Assembly (NCBI GenBank): GCA_019186845.1 | Contig: JABARW010000003.1 | Span: 1-37,386, forward strand | Source: Planctomycetota bacterium | GTDB lineage: Bacteria > Planctomycetota > UBA8742 > UBA2392 | DNA: 37,386 nt | Direction: 5' to 3' | Part shown: piece after piece, positions 15,932 through 23,735 of the stretch | How positions within the stretch are numbered: the first letter of the stretch is position 1 | Layout of the letters: every line of letters starts with the position of its first letter | Notes under the pieces: model-generated | What the model was told of the DNA's origin: nothing | Seen by the model: the letters and a program-made list of their open reading frames with translations, nothing else | Database searches by the model: none | Translations under genes and position numbers: made by a program

Positions 15932-17830
15932 TCAATCCTTTGCCGGCTTGCGGCTGACTTCAGCGAGTCCTTCGCCCAGAGCGGGCAAGTCGGGCTCGGT
16001 TTCTGAGACCCCGAGATACTTGAGGGTTCGAAGCGTGATGCGGGACATCGTCGGCGCCGCCACGGTGCCGCCGTAGTGCAAGATGGGATAACCCCAACGG
16101 TTGAGAACCTTGGCCCGCGCCTCGTTCACCACCACAATGACGGAGATGCGGGGCTGGTCCGCGGGAGCGTATCCCACGAAGCTGCAGATCTTGTCTTCGC
16201 TGTACTGTCCGCTCTTGACCTTGTGGGCTGTCCCCGTTTTGCCCGCAATGACGTACTCGCTGAGTTTGGCGCCCTTGGCCGTGCCTTCAGCGCTGACCAC
16301 GCGCTTGAGCGTGGAGTTCATCTTTTCCCGTGTCACCTCGGCGCTCAGGCCGCTGTGCTTCAGGAGTTCCGGCTGCCGCTCGTAGAGCACTTCGCCATCG
16401 GCGGCGGTCACGCGCTTGACCACAAAGGGCTTGAAGAGGTCGCCGCCGTTGGCAATTGCGTTGAAGCTGTTGAGCATCTGCAGCGCCGTGACCTGCACTT
16501 CGTAACCCATGCAGATGGAGGGAATCGAGCTTCCCTGGCGCCACTGCTCCAGGGGTCTCAAACGGCCGGGGCTCTCTCCGAACTGCGTGCCGCCAAGATC
16601 AAAGCCGGTGCGGGTGCCGAAGGCGCAGTTGCGCAGATGCTCATACAGGCGGTCCTGCCCCAGCAGGAGGCCGATGCGGGTCATTTGTGTGTTACTGGAC
16701 TTCACCAGGCCGACATCAACCTGGGCGCCCCAGCCGCCGTTGAAGGGAACCAGACAGTTCTGAGGAATCGGATGGGTCCCGTCGCTGACCGCCTTGCGCC
16801 GCCCCGGAACGCTGATTGTGGGTGTGTAGGGCAGTATGGAATCGGGATGCAGCAGGCCAAGTTGATAGGCACCGCACACAATCAGCGGCTTGAACATCGA
16901 GCCGGGCTCAAAGGCGTCCGTGATGGCAATGTTGCGCCGGCCCTCAGGGTTGGCGCCGGGGTTGTTGGGGTCGAAGTTAGGGAAGTTGGCCATGCCAAGA
17001 ACGGCGCCCGTGTGTGTCTCCATGACCACGATCGCGACACTGACGGGATCCCATTTTTCCACGCAGGCCTTCAACTCTTCTTCCACGATGGCCTGGATGG
17101 CCGCGTTGATCGTCAGCTCTACCGTGGCCCCGTTCGTCGCGGGCTCCACAACGTCAGCCACACCCTGAACGGGCCGTCCCAAGGCGTCCACCGTCGTCAC
17201 GCGCTTGCCGGGCCGGGGCGCCAGCATGCCGTCCAGCAGGCGCTCGACGCCTTCCTGGCCCACCTTGTCCGCGCCGACAAACCCCACAATATGGGGCGCA
17301 AACATGCCCAGCGGATATTCGCGCGTCTCGACGGCGCGCAGTTCGACCCCGGGAAGCCGCCTTTCCTTGATGCCCCTCTGAACGGCCTCAGCTGCGTCTT
17401 CAGCGAGCTCCCGGGCTACGCAGTAGTAGTAGCTGTCACGGCGCCTGTAGAGTTCCAGCGTAAGCTTCTGGGCGAAGGCCTCGTCACGCCCGATCAGGCC
17501 TGTAATCCGGCGCGCCAGACTCTCGCGCTCGGCCGCCGGCACGGCGCGGGGATTGATAACCAGCGAATTGCCCGAGAAGGTCGTGCGTGCGAGCGCCACG
17601 TTGTCAGAGGTGACAATCGCGCCGCGCTCTCCCGGTAACGTAATGGTGCGCGTGCTGCTGCGATTGCGCTGCTGGAGATAGTTCTCGTGATGCATGACCT
17701 GCAGCGAGTAAAGCCGCCCGGCCAGCCCGGCAAACACGGCGACCACCAAGCCGAGAATCCACACCGAAACTCGGCGCGGTGAATGGGCCCCGGCGGCAGA
17801 CGCGACAAACCAGCTGAACCAATGGCGCAT
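15932..17830 (-). CDS. ftsI: Peptidoglycan transpeptidase FtsI (class B PBP)
   Basis: From ATG 17830 the protein is 632 aa; the frame is open upstream but that part overlaps ftsL. It has one membrane helix (~22-43), a PBP dimerisation domain with RGAIVTSDN at ~69-77, and a transpeptidase domain with the active-site SMFK (Ser311), SSN (378-380) and KTG (531-533). This is the septal cross-linking enzyme, and its place between ftsL and murE is the classical one. No PASTA domains are present. It begins two bases after the ftsL stop. The N-terminal cytoplasmic part is short. Confidence 0.95.
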   Translation of the reverse strand: MRHWFSWFVASAAGAHSPRRVSVWILGLVVAVFAGLAGRLYSLQVMHHENYLQQRNRSSTRTITLPGERGAIVTSDNVALARTTFSGNSLVINPRAVPAAERESLARRITGLIGRDEAFAQKLTLELYRRRDSYYYCVARELAEDAAEAVQRGIKERRLPGVELRAVETREYPLGMFAPHIVGFVGADKVGQEGVERLLDGMLAPRPGKRVTTVDALGRPVQGVADVVEPATNGATVELTINAAIQAIVEEELKACVEKWDPVSVAIVVMETHTGAVLGMANFPNFDPNNPGANPEGRRNIAITDAFEPGSMFKPLIVCGAYQLGLLHPDSILPYTPTISVPGRRKAVSDGTHPIPQNCLVPFNGGWGAQVDVGLVKSSNTQMTRIGLLLGQDRLYEHLRNCAFGTRTGFDLGGTQFGESPGRLRPLEQWRQGSSIPSICMGYEVQVTALQMLNSFNAIANGGDLFKPFVVKRVTAADGEVLYERQPELLKHSGLSAEVTREKMNSTLKRVVSAEGTAKGAKLSEYVIAGKTGTAHKVKSGQYSEDKICSFVGYAPADQPRISVIVVVNEARAKVLNRWGYPILHYGGTVAAPTMSRITLRTLKYLGVSETEPDLPALGEGLAEVSRKPAKD

Positions 17831-17832
17831 GT

Positions 17833-18162
17833 CTACCCCTGCTTCCTGACCTGGACCGGTTTGGCGTCGCGCGACGTGCGCTTGGGTGCCGCCTTCGCGG
17901 CCGGCTTTTCGGGCTCTTCCTTGAACTCGGGAGGCAGCAGGGGCAGGCCCAGTTCCTGAACCTTCTTCCACAGATTGCGAGGGTCTTCGGCCTGGGCCTT
18001 CTTGGTGCGCAGGACGCGAATCTCCTCGTCCAGCTTGAGCAGCTCTTTCTCCGCCTTGCCAACGCGGTAGCCCGCGCTGCGGATTTCAAGCCGCTGGGCG
18101 ACGACAATGGCCGCCAGTCCCACGAAGAAGACCACCGCGATCAATGAAGTACCAAGGTTCAT
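17833..18162 (-). CDS. ftsL: FtsL-like small bitopic division protein
   Basis: The 109-aa protein starts at ATG 18162, which overlaps the rsmH stop as ATGA. It has an N-terminal membrane helix (MNLGTSLIAVVFFVGLAAIV), then a charged helix with heptad-like leucines (AEKELLKLDEEIRVLRTKKA), then a short Pro/Lys-rich tail. Sequence alone does not identify FtsL, which is very variable; the size, topology and position between rsmH and ftsI make the call. Its role would be in the FtsQLB/FtsWI divisome. The terminal ~40 residues after WKKVQELGLPLLPPE are unusual in being basic and low in complexity. Confidence 0.82.
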   Translation of the reverse strand: MNLGTSLIAVVFFVGLAAIVVAQRLEIRSAGYRVGKAEKELLKLDEEIRVLRTKKAQAEDPRNLWKKVQELGLPLLPPEFKEEPEKPAAKAAPKRTSRDAKPVQVRKQG

Positions 18163-19094
18163 GGCTCGTTCCGATGATGCCGGCTGCGCCGCTCTGTCGA
18201 TCTCTGCCGGCGCACACCCCAAAGCAGAGCACGCAGTTTCGCGCTCGAAGCCCGCGGGTTGGCCGCCACCTCCGCTTCATCGGCCATTACGGGCTTGCGC
18301 TTGAGCAAACTTGCCTGCCCCGCCTGCTGCCAGGCGGAAAAGCGCTGCTTGACTACGCGATCTTCCAGCGAGTGAAAGCTGATTACGCAGACAACGCCGC
18401 CAACGTTCAGTCCCTGGGGCACGTCATCGAGCGCGCGGGACAGCTCTCCCAGCTCGTCATTGACGGCGATGCGCAGGGCCTGAAAAGTCCGCGTCGCCGG
18501 GTCAATGCGCTGAGGGCCCCTGGGGTAGACGCGGCGGCAGATGGCCGCGAGATCTCCCGTGGTGCGCAGCCGACCGGCGTCACGCTCGCGGCAGATGGCC
18601 TTGGCGATGGGCCAGGCCAGCCGCTCCTCGCCGTAGTCGCGCAGCACCTTGGCCACTTCCGGGGGAGTGAGCCCCTCGAGGAACTCGCGCGCCGTAAGCC
18701 CGCCCTGCCGGTCCATGCGCATGTCCAGGGGCGCATCGGCACGGAAACTGAAGCCGCGCTCGCTGGTGTCGAGTTGAAGGCTGGAGACGCCGAGATCGAG
18801 GAGCAGGCCGTCTACGCGCTCATGTCCCATAGCGCGGCAGGCAGCCAGCCAGTTCGAGAACCGATCGTGACGGACAGCGGCACGATCTCCAAATCTGCGG
18901 AGATGTTGAGCTGCACGCGAAACCGCGGCTTCGTCGCGGTCAAGGCCGAGCAGTCGTGCGCCTGAATGCTGCTCAAGGATGGCCCCGGCATGTCCGCCCA
19001 TTCCGACGGTGCCGTCCACGACAATCGCTCCAGCGCGCAGGCATGCAAACGCATCAAGCACGGCCGCGACAAGGACGGGTAGGTGTTCGGCCAT
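18159..19094 (-). CDS. rsmH: 16S rRNA m4C1402 methyltransferase RsmH (MraW)
   Basis: This 311-aa SAM-dependent methyltransferase modifies the ribosomal P-site cytosine. Visible are the SAM motif DGTVGMGGHAGAIL, LLLDLGVSSLQLD, RGFSFRADAPLDMRMD and the C-terminal CVISFHSLEDRVVK, all RsmH hallmarks. ATG 19094 (MAEHLPVL) matches the usual start (HxPVL close to the N-terminus); seven codons upstream are also open. It follows the small ORF at 19099-19359 by four bases and overlaps ftsL by four. Confidence 0.95.
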   Translation of the reverse strand: MAEHLPVLVAAVLDAFACLRAGAIVVDGTVGMGGHAGAILEQHSGARLLGLDRDEAAVSRAAQHLRRFGDRAAVRHDRFSNWLAACRAMGHERVDGLLLDLGVSSLQLDTSERGFSFRADAPLDMRMDRQGGLTAREFLEGLTPPEVAKVLRDYGEERLAWPIAKAICRERDAGRLRTTGDLAAICRRVYPRGPQRIDPATRTFQALRIAVNDELGELSRALDDVPQGLNVGGVVCVISFHSLEDRVVKQRFSAWQQAGQASLLKRKPVMADEAEVAANPRASSAKLRALLWGVRRQRSTERRSRHHRNEP

Positions 19095-19098
19095 TGAC

Positions 19099-19359
19099 TC
19101 ACGCGTGCACCGCAATCATGCGGGCGCTTTCGCGCGCCTCGGCCTTGTCCAGCGCACGAATCAGGCCGGTGACGTGCTCGCTGAAGTCGACGTCGCGGAA
19201 CAGCTTCTGGACGCGCTTGAGCAGCGACTGGCACTTGCGGATTTCCTCGCGGCGGGCCAGCAACTGCTCGTCGCTGAAGCTCTCCCCGCTGCCAAGAAGC
19301 GCCGCCACGGCGGCCAGACCGTTGGGATCGTGCTGCGGAATCTCGTTGACAAAATCCAT
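19099..19359 (-). CDS. Small helical protein between mraZ and rsmH, unknown function
   Basis: This 86-aa ORF begins with ATG 19359, preceded by a G-rich stretch (AGGGGGGGCGG) that can serve as ribosome-binding site, and ends four bases before the rsmH start. The composition is charged and helical (EQLLARREEIRKCQSLLKRV, RALDKAEARES), with no signal peptide, membrane helix or recognised motif. Placement and tight spacing in the operon suggest a real, co-transcribed gene. In most bacteria rsmH directly follows mraZ. It lies 223 bases from mraZ; that gap holds no other convincing gene. Confidence 0.6.
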   Translation of the reverse strand: MDFVNEIPQHDPNGLAAVAALLGSGESFSDEQLLARREEIRKCQSLLKRVQKLFRDVDFSEHVTGLIRALDKAEARESARMIAVHA

Positions 19360-19582
19360 GTACCGCCCCCCCTGAATTCATCCGGGTATCTGAAGGCACG
19401 AAGTTTCCGTCGCGCGTCGGCGCGTGGGCTGCGTGCTTGGAGTTGGCTTGCGTTTGCGTGTGACGCCCTTGCACCGGGCGACTGGCGGTCGGACATATCG
19501 CGGCCGACGGGCGCGGCTGACTGCTCCGAGCCGAAGCGACACTGCACCGCCTCGACTGTTATCGGATCAGGTCAAAGGGAAC

Positions 19583-20083
19583 TTAACCTGAAACCGCTTT
19601 ACTGCCCTGCATCTTTGCTGCTTCGTACAGCTTGGCGATCTGCGCCGGATCAAGATCATCGAGATCCAGCAACGCGTTGAAGGTTTTGGCCTCCTCGGCG
19701 CAATAGAGAAGCAGACGGTCACCCCGACCACTGACCCGCACTTCCCCCTTCAACTTCGCCCAACCCACATGCTTGGCAGGCAGCAGGATTCTCCCCTGCT
19801 TGTCGCACTCGCACAGCTCCATCATGCCCAGGAGCGACTGCCGCCTGAGCTGCTCGGCTCCCGGCAAGCCTGCCTCACCGGTCAGCTCCGCAATCCTTCG
19901 CTCGCCGCTGACCATGTCAAACACTTCAAGACAGGGAAACTCCGGACCAGGCATGACGTAAAGCAGGATCGAACCATCGGGCGATACCGGCAACCTGCCG
20001 CGGAACTTTGCCGGCAGCGTGATACGGTTCTTCGCGTCGATGATGGTTTGCGCTTCACCAATGTAGCGCGACACGCCGACCAT
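19583..20083 (-). CDS. mraZ: Transcriptional regulator MraZ
   Basis: From ATG 20083 the protein is 166 aa, with two AbrB/SpoVT-like half-domains, each with the MraZ signature: IIDAKNRITLPAKFR near the N-terminus and ECDKQGRILLPAKHVGWA in the middle. The usual DxKGR is DAKNR in the first copy. MraZ forms a ring-shaped DNA-binding protein that represses its own dcw operon. This start, preceded by GGTGGAAAAC, gives the family's normal N-terminus; a TTG 23 codons upstream would add non-conserved sequence and run through the operator boxes. The C-terminus (LDLDDLDPAQIAKLYEAAKM) is longer than in E. coli MraZ. Confidence 0.92.
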   Translation of the reverse strand: MVGVSRYIGEAQTIIDAKNRITLPAKFRGRLPVSPDGSILLYVMPGPEFPCLEVFDMVSGERRIAELTGEAGLPGAEQLRRQSLLGMMELCECDKQGRILLPAKHVGWAKLKGEVRVSGRGDRLLLYCAEEAKTFNALLDLDDLDPAQIAKLYEAAKMQGSKAVSG

Positions 20084-20400
20084 GTTTTCCACCCGCAAGG
20101 AAAGTAACCCACTTTCACCCACCTGTCCAATTATCAGACCCACTTTCTTCAATAAATTTCAGATTTGTGGGCCGACCACCCACTTGATGTCCAACCACTA
20201 TTAGGCTGGCTTCATATGTCAGTTGAACACATCCTGTGGCGTTGTTCTGAACTTACTGACAGGCTGTCCACAGCCCTCGCGCTCTGTCAAACCGCGCGCT
20301 TGACCAGATTTTTGCGCCGAAGTACGGCACGGAAGCAGGCACAATCACCCACCTGCTGCCACCTAGACCTGTTTTGGGCTGAAAACCCGCTCCCACGGCC
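20084..20400. other. 317-bp divergent regulatory region between mraZ and pyrF
   Basis: No gene is seen here. It is less GC-rich than its flanks around 20140-20230. Besides the TGGGT array it holds: a weak - strand promoter candidate (TAATAG at 20203-20198, with TTCAAC 18 bases upstream), which would place the TGGGT boxes in the 5' leader of mraZ; a 14-bp dyad GGCTGT-CC-ACAGCC at 20262-20275; and one more TGGGT (- strand, 20351-20347), only ~50 bases ahead of pyrF. No clear pyrF promoter or Shine-Dalgarno is visible. Confidence 0.5.
20091..20182 (-). promoter_or_regulatory. Probable MraZ operator: TGGGT boxes in helical phase
   Basis: On the - strand, TGGGT occurs at 20111-20107, 20121-20117, 20142-20138 and 20182-20178, and a variant CGGGT at 20095-20091. 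The first two are separated by exactly five bases (10-bp period); the next steps are 21 and 40, close to two and four helical turns. E. coli MraZ binds direct TGGGN repeats with 5-nt spacers ahead of mraZ, so this array just upstream of the mraZ start is a strong candidate for autoregulation. Confidence 0.75.
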
Positions 20401-21339
20401 ATGATCAAGCACTTCGCAGATCGTCTCCTCGACGCCATCGCGCGCAAACAAGCACCCGTGTGTGCGGGCCTGGACCCGCGCCTGGACTGGATTCCAGAGG
20501 AGTTTTATGAGCGCGCCTTTGAGCAACTCGGCCGCACCCCGGCAGCCGTGCGAGCGGCCGTGCGGGAATTCTGCTGCGAGGTGATCGACCTGGTGGAGCC
20601 CTTCGTGCCGGCCCTCAAGCCTCAAGCGGCCTTCTTCGAAGCCTTGGGTCCCGAGGGCGCAGCCGACCTGGGTGCCATCTGCGACCATGGCCGGAAGAAG
20701 GGCCTGATCATCATTGCCGACGTCAAGCGTGGCGACATCGGCACCACCGCCGAAGCCTATGCACAGAGCCTCTTCGGCGGCGCCAGGGTCAAGGGTATCG
20801 AGCTGCCGTCGCTGCACGCGGATTGCGCCACCATCAACCCTTACCTCGGCGGAGACTCCATCGCGCCATTCGTTGAACGAGCACTGCAGGAGGGCTGCGG
20901 CCTGTTCATACTCGCCCGCACGAGCAACAGCGGCAGCGCGGAATTCCAGGAACTGGCGCTGGCCCAGGGAGGAACGCTGGTCGAGCGCGTTGCCGCGCAG
21001 ATCAACGCCTGGGGCGCCCAGAGCGTCGGAGCGAGTGGATTCTCTTCGGTGGGCGCCGTCGTCGGCGCGACACACCTCGATGCGGCGCGGCGCATGCGCG
21101 AACTCATGCCGCGCGCGCTGTTTCTTGTGCCGGGCTACGGCGCGCAGGGCGGTGCGCTGGAGACCATCCGGGCCTGTTTCAATACAGAGGGCAAGGGCGC
21201 GATCGTGAACTCCTCGCGCGGGGTCATGCACGCTTATGCCACGGGCCCGCTGAAGGATTACGGCATGGGCCGCTGGCGCGAAGCCGTAGTGGAAGCGTCC
21301 AAGGCGCTGGCGCGGGACATTTCAAGGCTGGTGTCCTGA
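20401..21339 (+). CDS. pyrF: Orotidine 5'-phosphate decarboxylase, type 2
   Basis: This 312-aa enzyme converts OMP to UMP, the last step of de novo pyrimidine synthesis. CAGLDPR near the N-terminus, FEALGPEG, and the catalytic IIADVKRGDIGTTAEAYA (Lys/Asp network) are characteristic of the longer 'type 2' PyrF found in mycobacteria, Myxococcus and others, as is LVPGYGAQGG near the phosphate site. Length is slightly above the ~280-aa norm. It is divergent from mraZ and has no other pyrimidine genes next to it. The start ATG 20401 lacks a visible Shine-Dalgarno, but the N-terminus aligns with the family. Confidence 0.94.
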   Translation: MIKHFADRLLDAIARKQAPVCAGLDPRLDWIPEEFYERAFEQLGRTPAAVRAAVREFCCEVIDLVEPFVPALKPQAAFFEALGPEGAADLGAICDHGRKKGLIIIADVKRGDIGTTAEAYAQSLFGGARVKGIELPSLHADCATINPYLGGDSIAPFVERALQEGCGLFILARTSNSGSAEFQELALAQGGTLVERVAAQINAWGAQSVGASGFSSVGAVVGATHLDAARRMRELMPRALFLVPGYGAQGGALETIRACFNTEGKGAIVNSSRGVMHAYATGPLKDYGMGRWREAVVEASKALARDISRLVS

Positions 21340-21399
21340 ACCGCCCGCAGGCTGCTTCGTTGATAGTTGCAGGGCCGAGCCTTGAACACGACAAGACTT

Positions 21400-21420
21400 G
21401 GGGGCACACTCTGTGCCCCC
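21400..21420 (+). terminator. Perfect 9-bp hairpin between pyrF and the TPR-like gene
   Basis: GGGGGCACA and TGTGCCCCC flank a 3-nt loop (CTC). There is no T-tract after it, and it ends 13 bases before the next ATG. It may be a weak terminator for pyrF or a leader hairpin acting on translation of the downstream gene, whose GGAG site begins four bases after it. Confidence 0.5.
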
Positions 21421-21433
21421 ACGGAGATCACCG

Positions 21434-22507
21434 ATGCGCAAGCTGATGACTGTGTTTTCCCTTTGCACGCTGCTGGCGCCCCTGCTTTGGGCGGACACCG
21501 TAAGCTACATGGCCGGCAGGGAAGTCCAGACAGACAATGGCGTGGTCGTCACCGCCTGGTCCTGGGCCAAGGTTGAGTACAAGACTTCCGAAGGCAAAAC
21601 GAAGTCCGTCGCCCGCAAGGACCTTGTCAGCGTCAACCGCACCACGGAGCAGGGAAGCTTGAGTGAGACACTCTCCTCGGCCATTCAGAAGATGGCCGCT
21701 GATCCGGAGGGCGCGGCAGCAACCCTGGACAACGAGAGCAAGACAGGCAGTGCCCTGAACAAGGAGCACGCACTCTTCCTGCTGGCCCAGCTGTATGCCA
21801 GCGATGCCAACGAGCGCAGCGCGCGGCAGGCGGCAGATCGCGTGCGGGCCTACGTATCGGCCTACAAAGACGGCTACTTTCTCGGCGATGCACTCCCCCT
21901 GCTGGCCCGCATGCAGATCCTGGGCAAGGACCTGGATGGTGCCCGCCAGACCTACAAGGACATGGCGCGCCTGGGCAGCCCATTTGACAACAACGGCAGC
22001 CAGGCCCTGGGCGAACTCGAAATCAGCGCCGGCCGCTTTGACGCGGCGCTCGCAGCCTTCCGCGATGCCGCCAAGTTTGCGGGAAACGACAAGAGCCTCA
22101 AAGCCAAGGCCGATTCGTGGTCGGGGCTCGTACTCGTTGCGCAGAAGAAGTACGCCGACGCACAGGCCATTGTCGAGCCCATCACCAAGGACGAGTCCCT
22201 CGAAGACAAGAACAGCGTAGAGGACGACGCGGCATTGGCCGTGGCCTACCGCGTACTCGGTGATTGCCTGTTTGACGGCCGCCAGACCTACGAAGCGGCC
22301 TACAACGCTTACATGATGGGCGCCTATTACGCCTGGTGGATTGGCGGCAACAGCGAGGGTTACTGCCTTGCCCAAGCCTGGCGCGCGGCGAAGAACGCCA
22401 TGGCCTCCGACAGCAAGTTCAAAGAGCGCATGGAGAAACTGGAAGAGGCGCTCAACGCGGGCTATCCCAACGAACTGCGTCAAGCCAAGGCCAAGGAAGG
22501 CAAGTAG
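21434..22507 (+). CDS. Secreted TPR-like repeat protein
   Basis: This 357-aa protein starts at ATG 21434, which follows GGAGATCACCG. A signal peptide (MRKLMTVFSLCTLLAPLLWA) is followed by a short beta-like domain with the pattern TVSYMAGREVQTDNGVVV...KSVARKDLVSVNR, often seen as a stand-alone module in exported planctomycete proteins. The rest is alpha-helical with TPR-type phrases: LGKDLDGARQTYKDMARLG, AGRFDAALAAFRDAA and AQKKYADAQAIVEPI. It probably acts as a periplasmic protein-interaction scaffold. No catalytic motif is seen. It sits alone between pyrF and a strong terminator. Confidence 0.82.
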   Translation: MRKLMTVFSLCTLLAPLLWADTVSYMAGREVQTDNGVVVTAWSWAKVEYKTSEGKTKSVARKDLVSVNRTTEQGSLSETLSSAIQKMAADPEGAAATLDNESKTGSALNKEHALFLLAQLYASDANERSARQAADRVRAYVSAYKDGYFLGDALPLLARMQILGKDLDGARQTYKDMARLGSPFDNNGSQALGELEISAGRFDAALAAFRDAAKFAGNDKSLKAKADSWSGLVLVAQKKYADAQAIVEPITKDESLEDKNSVEDDAALAVAYRVLGDCLFDGRQTYEAAYNAYMMGAYYAWWIGGNSEGYCLAQAWRAAKNAMASDSKFKERMEKLEEALNAGYPNELRQAKAKEGK

Positions 22508-22533
22508 GGTCTGCACCGGAAATCTGAATGCCT

Positions 22534-22566
22534 GGGGCCCGGGTTTGACCCGGGCCCCTCTTCTTT
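22534..22566 (+). terminator. Strong rho-independent terminator
   Basis: An 11-bp perfect stem (22534-22544 with 22548-22558) with a 3-nt loop begins 27 bases after the TPR-like gene stop and is followed by TCTTCTTT. This is the clearest terminator on the + strand in the window. Confidence 0.88.
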
Positions 22567-22585
22567 GAACGTCACGCCAACAGAA

Positions 22586-22611
22586 TTCAGGGCCCCCGAG
22601 GGGGCCCTGAA
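22586..22611 (-). terminator. Perfect inverted repeat at the end of the - strand secreted-protein gene
   Basis: Two 12-base arms (22586-22597 and 22600-22611) are perfect complements around GA. The element lies 46 bases beyond the - strand stop at 22658 and just past the + strand terminator, so it probably ends transcription from the right. The - strand tail (TTCTGTT) is only modestly T-rich. Confidence 0.65.
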
Positions 22612-22657
22612 CTTGCCGCCGAAGCGGCTGCGAAACTCATGGTCAGTCTGAGATCGT

Positions 22658-23629
22658 TCAGCGCTGGCTCATGCGCACGACCTCAGTGCTCGAGGACAGT
22701 TTGCCGTTTTCGAAGGTTTCGGACTTCACGACCACACCCTCGGCTGACAACCAGACCTTGGTCTTGGCGGAGCCTTCGACGACTTCGTAGACATCACAGG
22801 AGTACTCGCCTGCGGTGACCTTGACCTTTTCGCCACGGGCCAATGGCTTGGACTTGGCCGGCAGCCATTCCTCAGCCTTGATGACGATTTCCTCTGATTT
22901 GGCGTCCGCGGGCGGCTTGCCCTCGGCATCGCACGGCGTTTGAGACAGCTTGGCCTCGCGCGAGCCGCCTTCAAGCACTGCGCGCTTGTAGTAACTGACA
23001 GTGTCGCCCTTGGTCTGCTTGTGCACGCTGACGTTGCCCGAGGTTGCGTAAAAGGCAGGCAGGTTCGCGGCGCGGCCTGCGTTGGGATCGCTGCCCTTGA
23101 GCTTGCCAGCCTTGCTATCCTTGTCGCCGAAGTTTGCCAGCCAGATGGTGGCCTGACCGTCCATCATGAATTTCACGAGCCCGCCGCAGGGAACATCCTT
23201 GCAGAAGTAAACCTCATTGCTCAGGTTGCCGTTCATCCAGGACACGACATCGCACTTGAGCACAAGGTCGTCCACCTTGATCTCGGCAACCGACCACACC
23301 GGGTTTAGGTTTGGAGGCACCTTGCCGCTCAGGGGCTTGATCTTCCACCACTCGGCGGGCTTCTTCTCTTTGGGGTCCTCGGCCTTGCCGTTCATGGTCA
23401 GGGCTTCGGACCAGGTAATCACGTCCCCCGAGACCTTGACGACTTCGTAACGCCGCTTGATTTCCTTGCCGACCTGGTACTCGGCCCAATCGCCGACCTT
23501 GGCATTGGCCCAGGTGCTCCAGCCGTCCTTGAATTCCTTGCCTGTGGGCTTGGACTGTGCATCTGCCTTGTTGACGGCCAGCAACAGTACGAGCAAGACC
23601 AGCGAACCAGAGAGGATCCTGCGTGCCAT
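22658..23629 (-). CDS. Secreted protein of unknown function, shares a domain with its two upstream neighbours
   Basis: From ATG 23629 (AAAGG five bases upstream) the protein is 323 aa; ATG 23644 is an alternative. A signal peptide (ARRILSGSLVLLVLLLAVNKADA) is followed by WANAKVGDWAEYQVGKEIKR and a beta-rich body with four or five Cys. The C-terminal ~90 residues include EEIVIKAEEW, GEKVKVTAGEYSCDVYEV and WLSAEGVVVKSE. That order matches the end of the lipoprotein at 25170-25721 (EKIKVEAGEFECYFMEV...PGLAVKSE), so the two are distant paralogues. The fold is probably a beta-barrel or LolA/lipocalin-like sandwich of the DUF3108 sort, but that is a guess from pattern. Function unknown. Confidence 0.78.
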   Translation of the reverse strand: MARRILSGSLVLLVLLLAVNKADAQSKPTGKEFKDGWSTWANAKVGDWAEYQVGKEIKRRYEVVKVSGDVITWSEALTMNGKAEDPKEKKPAEWWKIKPLSGKVPPNLNPVWSVAEIKVDDLVLKCDVVSWMNGNLSNEVYFCKDVPCGGLVKFMMDGQATIWLANFGDKDSKAGKLKGSDPNAGRAANLPAFYATSGNVSVHKQTKGDTVSYYKRAVLEGGSREAKLSQTPCDAEGKPPADAKSEEIVIKAEEWLPAKSKPLARGEKVKVTAGEYSCDVYEVVEGSAKTKVWLSAEGVVVKSETFENGKLSSSTEVVRMSQR

Positions 23630-23713
23630 GGAAGCCTTTCGCATGAAGTTCCCGCATCGGGATTCTACCCCGGCCCCGACCTCAAACCAAGCCGCGCCAA
23701 TACCCAACGCCTC

Positions 23714-23733
23714 CCTGCCTGAATTCAGGCAGG
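23714..23733. repeat. 20-bp perfect palindrome just after a stop codon
   Basis: CCTGCCTGAATTCAGGCAGG is its own reverse complement. It starts three bases beyond the stop of the 23736-25058 gene on the - strand. It could form a hairpin that stabilises or ends the mRNA, but there is no T-tract; protein-binding dyad is the alternative. Confidence 0.6.
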
Positions 23734-23735
23734 CC

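Noticed and set aside
12922..17638. 500- and 520-aa open frames on the + strand opposite murF and ftsI, and similar ones opposite ccoN (3499-4707) and mraY (11873-12637)
   Set aside because: Each lies fully across a gene with clear family motifs, and none has recognisable domains or start signals.
19360..19582. Possible extra gene between mraZ and the 86-aa ORF
   Set aside because: The only frame here extends into the 86-aa gene out of register and has an Arg/Ser-rich, domain-free peptide. I see only an unassigned gap with a weak TTGACC box.
20262..20275. DnaA-box or origin signal around the GGCTGTCCACAGCC dyad
   Set aside because: It has no match to the TTATCCACA box and no cluster of related boxes; dnaA, dnaN and rnpA are absent.
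11727..23733. Recurrent GAATTCAG near gene ends (11727, 22584, 23721)
   Set aside because: Short and partly explained by stop codons on the - strand and by the palindromes in which two of them lie; too few to be a repeat family.
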